From contig NZ_CP080269.1 in assembly GCF_019431355.1 (NCBI RefSeq), forward strand, positions 4,707,001 to 4,771,000: a stretch of 64,000 nucleotides of DNA. Reading direction: 5' to 3'. Below are positions 63,585-64,000 of the stretch, piece by piece. Origin of the DNA: Paenibacillus sp. R14(2021) (GTDB taxonomy: Bacteria; Bacillota; Bacilli; Paenibacillales; Paenibacillaceae). Made by a program: the position numbers and the translations under genes. How positions within the stretch are numbered: position 1 is the first letter of the stretch; every line of letters begins with the position of its first letter. The notes under the pieces are model-generated. The model was not told the DNA's origin. It did no database searches and saw nothing but the letters and a program-made list of their open reading frames with translations.

Positions 63585-64000
63585 ATGCAGAATCTATACA
63601 CAGCCGCCGTAACGACAACGGGCGGGCGGGAAGGCAAACTGGCATCGAGCGACGGTGTCTTGAATTTGGAGCTTCGCATGCCCAAAGAACTGGGCGGACA
63701 AGGCGGAGCCGCGACCAATCCCGAGCAGTTGTTCGCAGCCGGCTATTCGGCCTGCTTCGAGAGCGCACTCAATTTGGTATGCAGGACGAAGAATGTGAAG
63801 GTAGACGGCACTGAAGTGACTGCCCGTGTTACGATCGGCAAGGATGACAGCGGCGGCTACGCGCTGGAGGTTCAGCTCGATGTTAACCTGATGGGAGTCG
63901 GCAACGCGCTCGCGCAGGAGCTTACCGAAGCGGCCCATCAAGTATGTCCGTATTCTAAGGCGGTACAGGGTAATATTCCCGTCACGCTTAACGTACTTTA
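63585..64000 (+). CDS. ohr: Organic hydroperoxide resistance protein, cut at window edge
   Basis: A peroxidase of the Ohr/OsmC family that reduces organic hydroperoxides with lipoyl dithiols. The catalytic cysteine Cys57 is in GYSACFESALNLV and the second Cys121 in VCPYSKAVQGNIPVTL, a pairing typical of Ohr rather than OsmC. The arginine of the TxGGREGK-like N-terminus is in place. The ATG has ACGGAGG ten bases upstream. The frame is open to the last base, where TA of an expected stop codon is visible, so it appears complete except for its final base. Confidence 0.93.
   Translation, partial: MQNLYTAAVTTTGGREGKLASSDGVLNLELRMPKELGGQGGAATNPEQLFAAGYSACFESALNLVCRTKNVKVDGTEVTARVTIGKDDSGGYALEVQLDVNLMGVGNALAQELTEAAHQVCPYSKAVQGNIPVTLNVL

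Overview
The window is a chromosomal segment of a moderately GC-rich, low-mobility Gram-positive bacterium, most likely Paenibacillus or a close relative in the Paenibacillaceae. The reasons are strong AGGAGG ribosome binding sites, frequent GTG and TTG starts, Bacillus-type purine genes in Bacillus order (guaA, pbuG, purEKBCSQLFMNHD) with guanine riboswitches and a PurR-type operator, CcpA-type cre sites, LCP and signal peptidase genes, and UvsE. I see no rRNA, tRNA, insertion sequence, phage or CRISPR array.

1-9300: the end of a surface polysaccharide locus (sugar transferase C-terminus, GT2 glycosyltransferase), then an acetyltransferase, a DUF402 nucleotide phosphatase, signal peptidase I, queG, yneF, folE, a membrane-anchored alpha/beta hydrolase and an IclR regulator. 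After the regulator lies about 1.4 kb of decayed DNA, including the frame-shifted remains of a glycosyltransferase.

9300-23200: aconitase (minus), an Amidase_6 protein, D-Ala-D-Ala ligase, a small unknown gene, uvsE, fabI, a UDP-glucuronate-epimerase-like gene, an inositol-phosphatase-family gene, a GntR plus DUF1648/DUF5808 pair, hemL and an LCP cell-wall ligase. A nearly identical 17-bp palindrome sits in front of both the IclR gene and aconitase.

23300-35200: an ABC-2 exporter (one ATPase, two permeases), a Bcp peroxiredoxin, a MoxR/DUF58/transglutaminase operon, and a divergent cytoskeletal pair: a bactofilin with a very long acidic tail and a ParM-like actin.

35200-53700: purine metabolism. 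guaA has its own promoter. pbuG follows a guanine riboswitch. The twelve-gene pur operon follows a PurR-type inverted repeat, a sigma-A promoter, a second guanine riboswitch and a terminator. Several gaps inside the operon are long and structured: the 500-nt purC-purS gap, hairpins abutting the purM and purH ribosome binding sites, and tandem repeats between purN and purH.

53900-64000: an AraC regulator convergent with a CcpA-controlled carbohydrate ABC importer, then a plus-strand surface cluster (NodB deacetylase lipoprotein, a lipoprotein with acidic D-x-D-x-D-G repeats, an OmpR-type response regulator with an unusually long linker, a histidine kinase), an unlisted 39-residue membrane protein gene on the minus strand, and the start of an Ohr peroxidase gene cut by the window edge.
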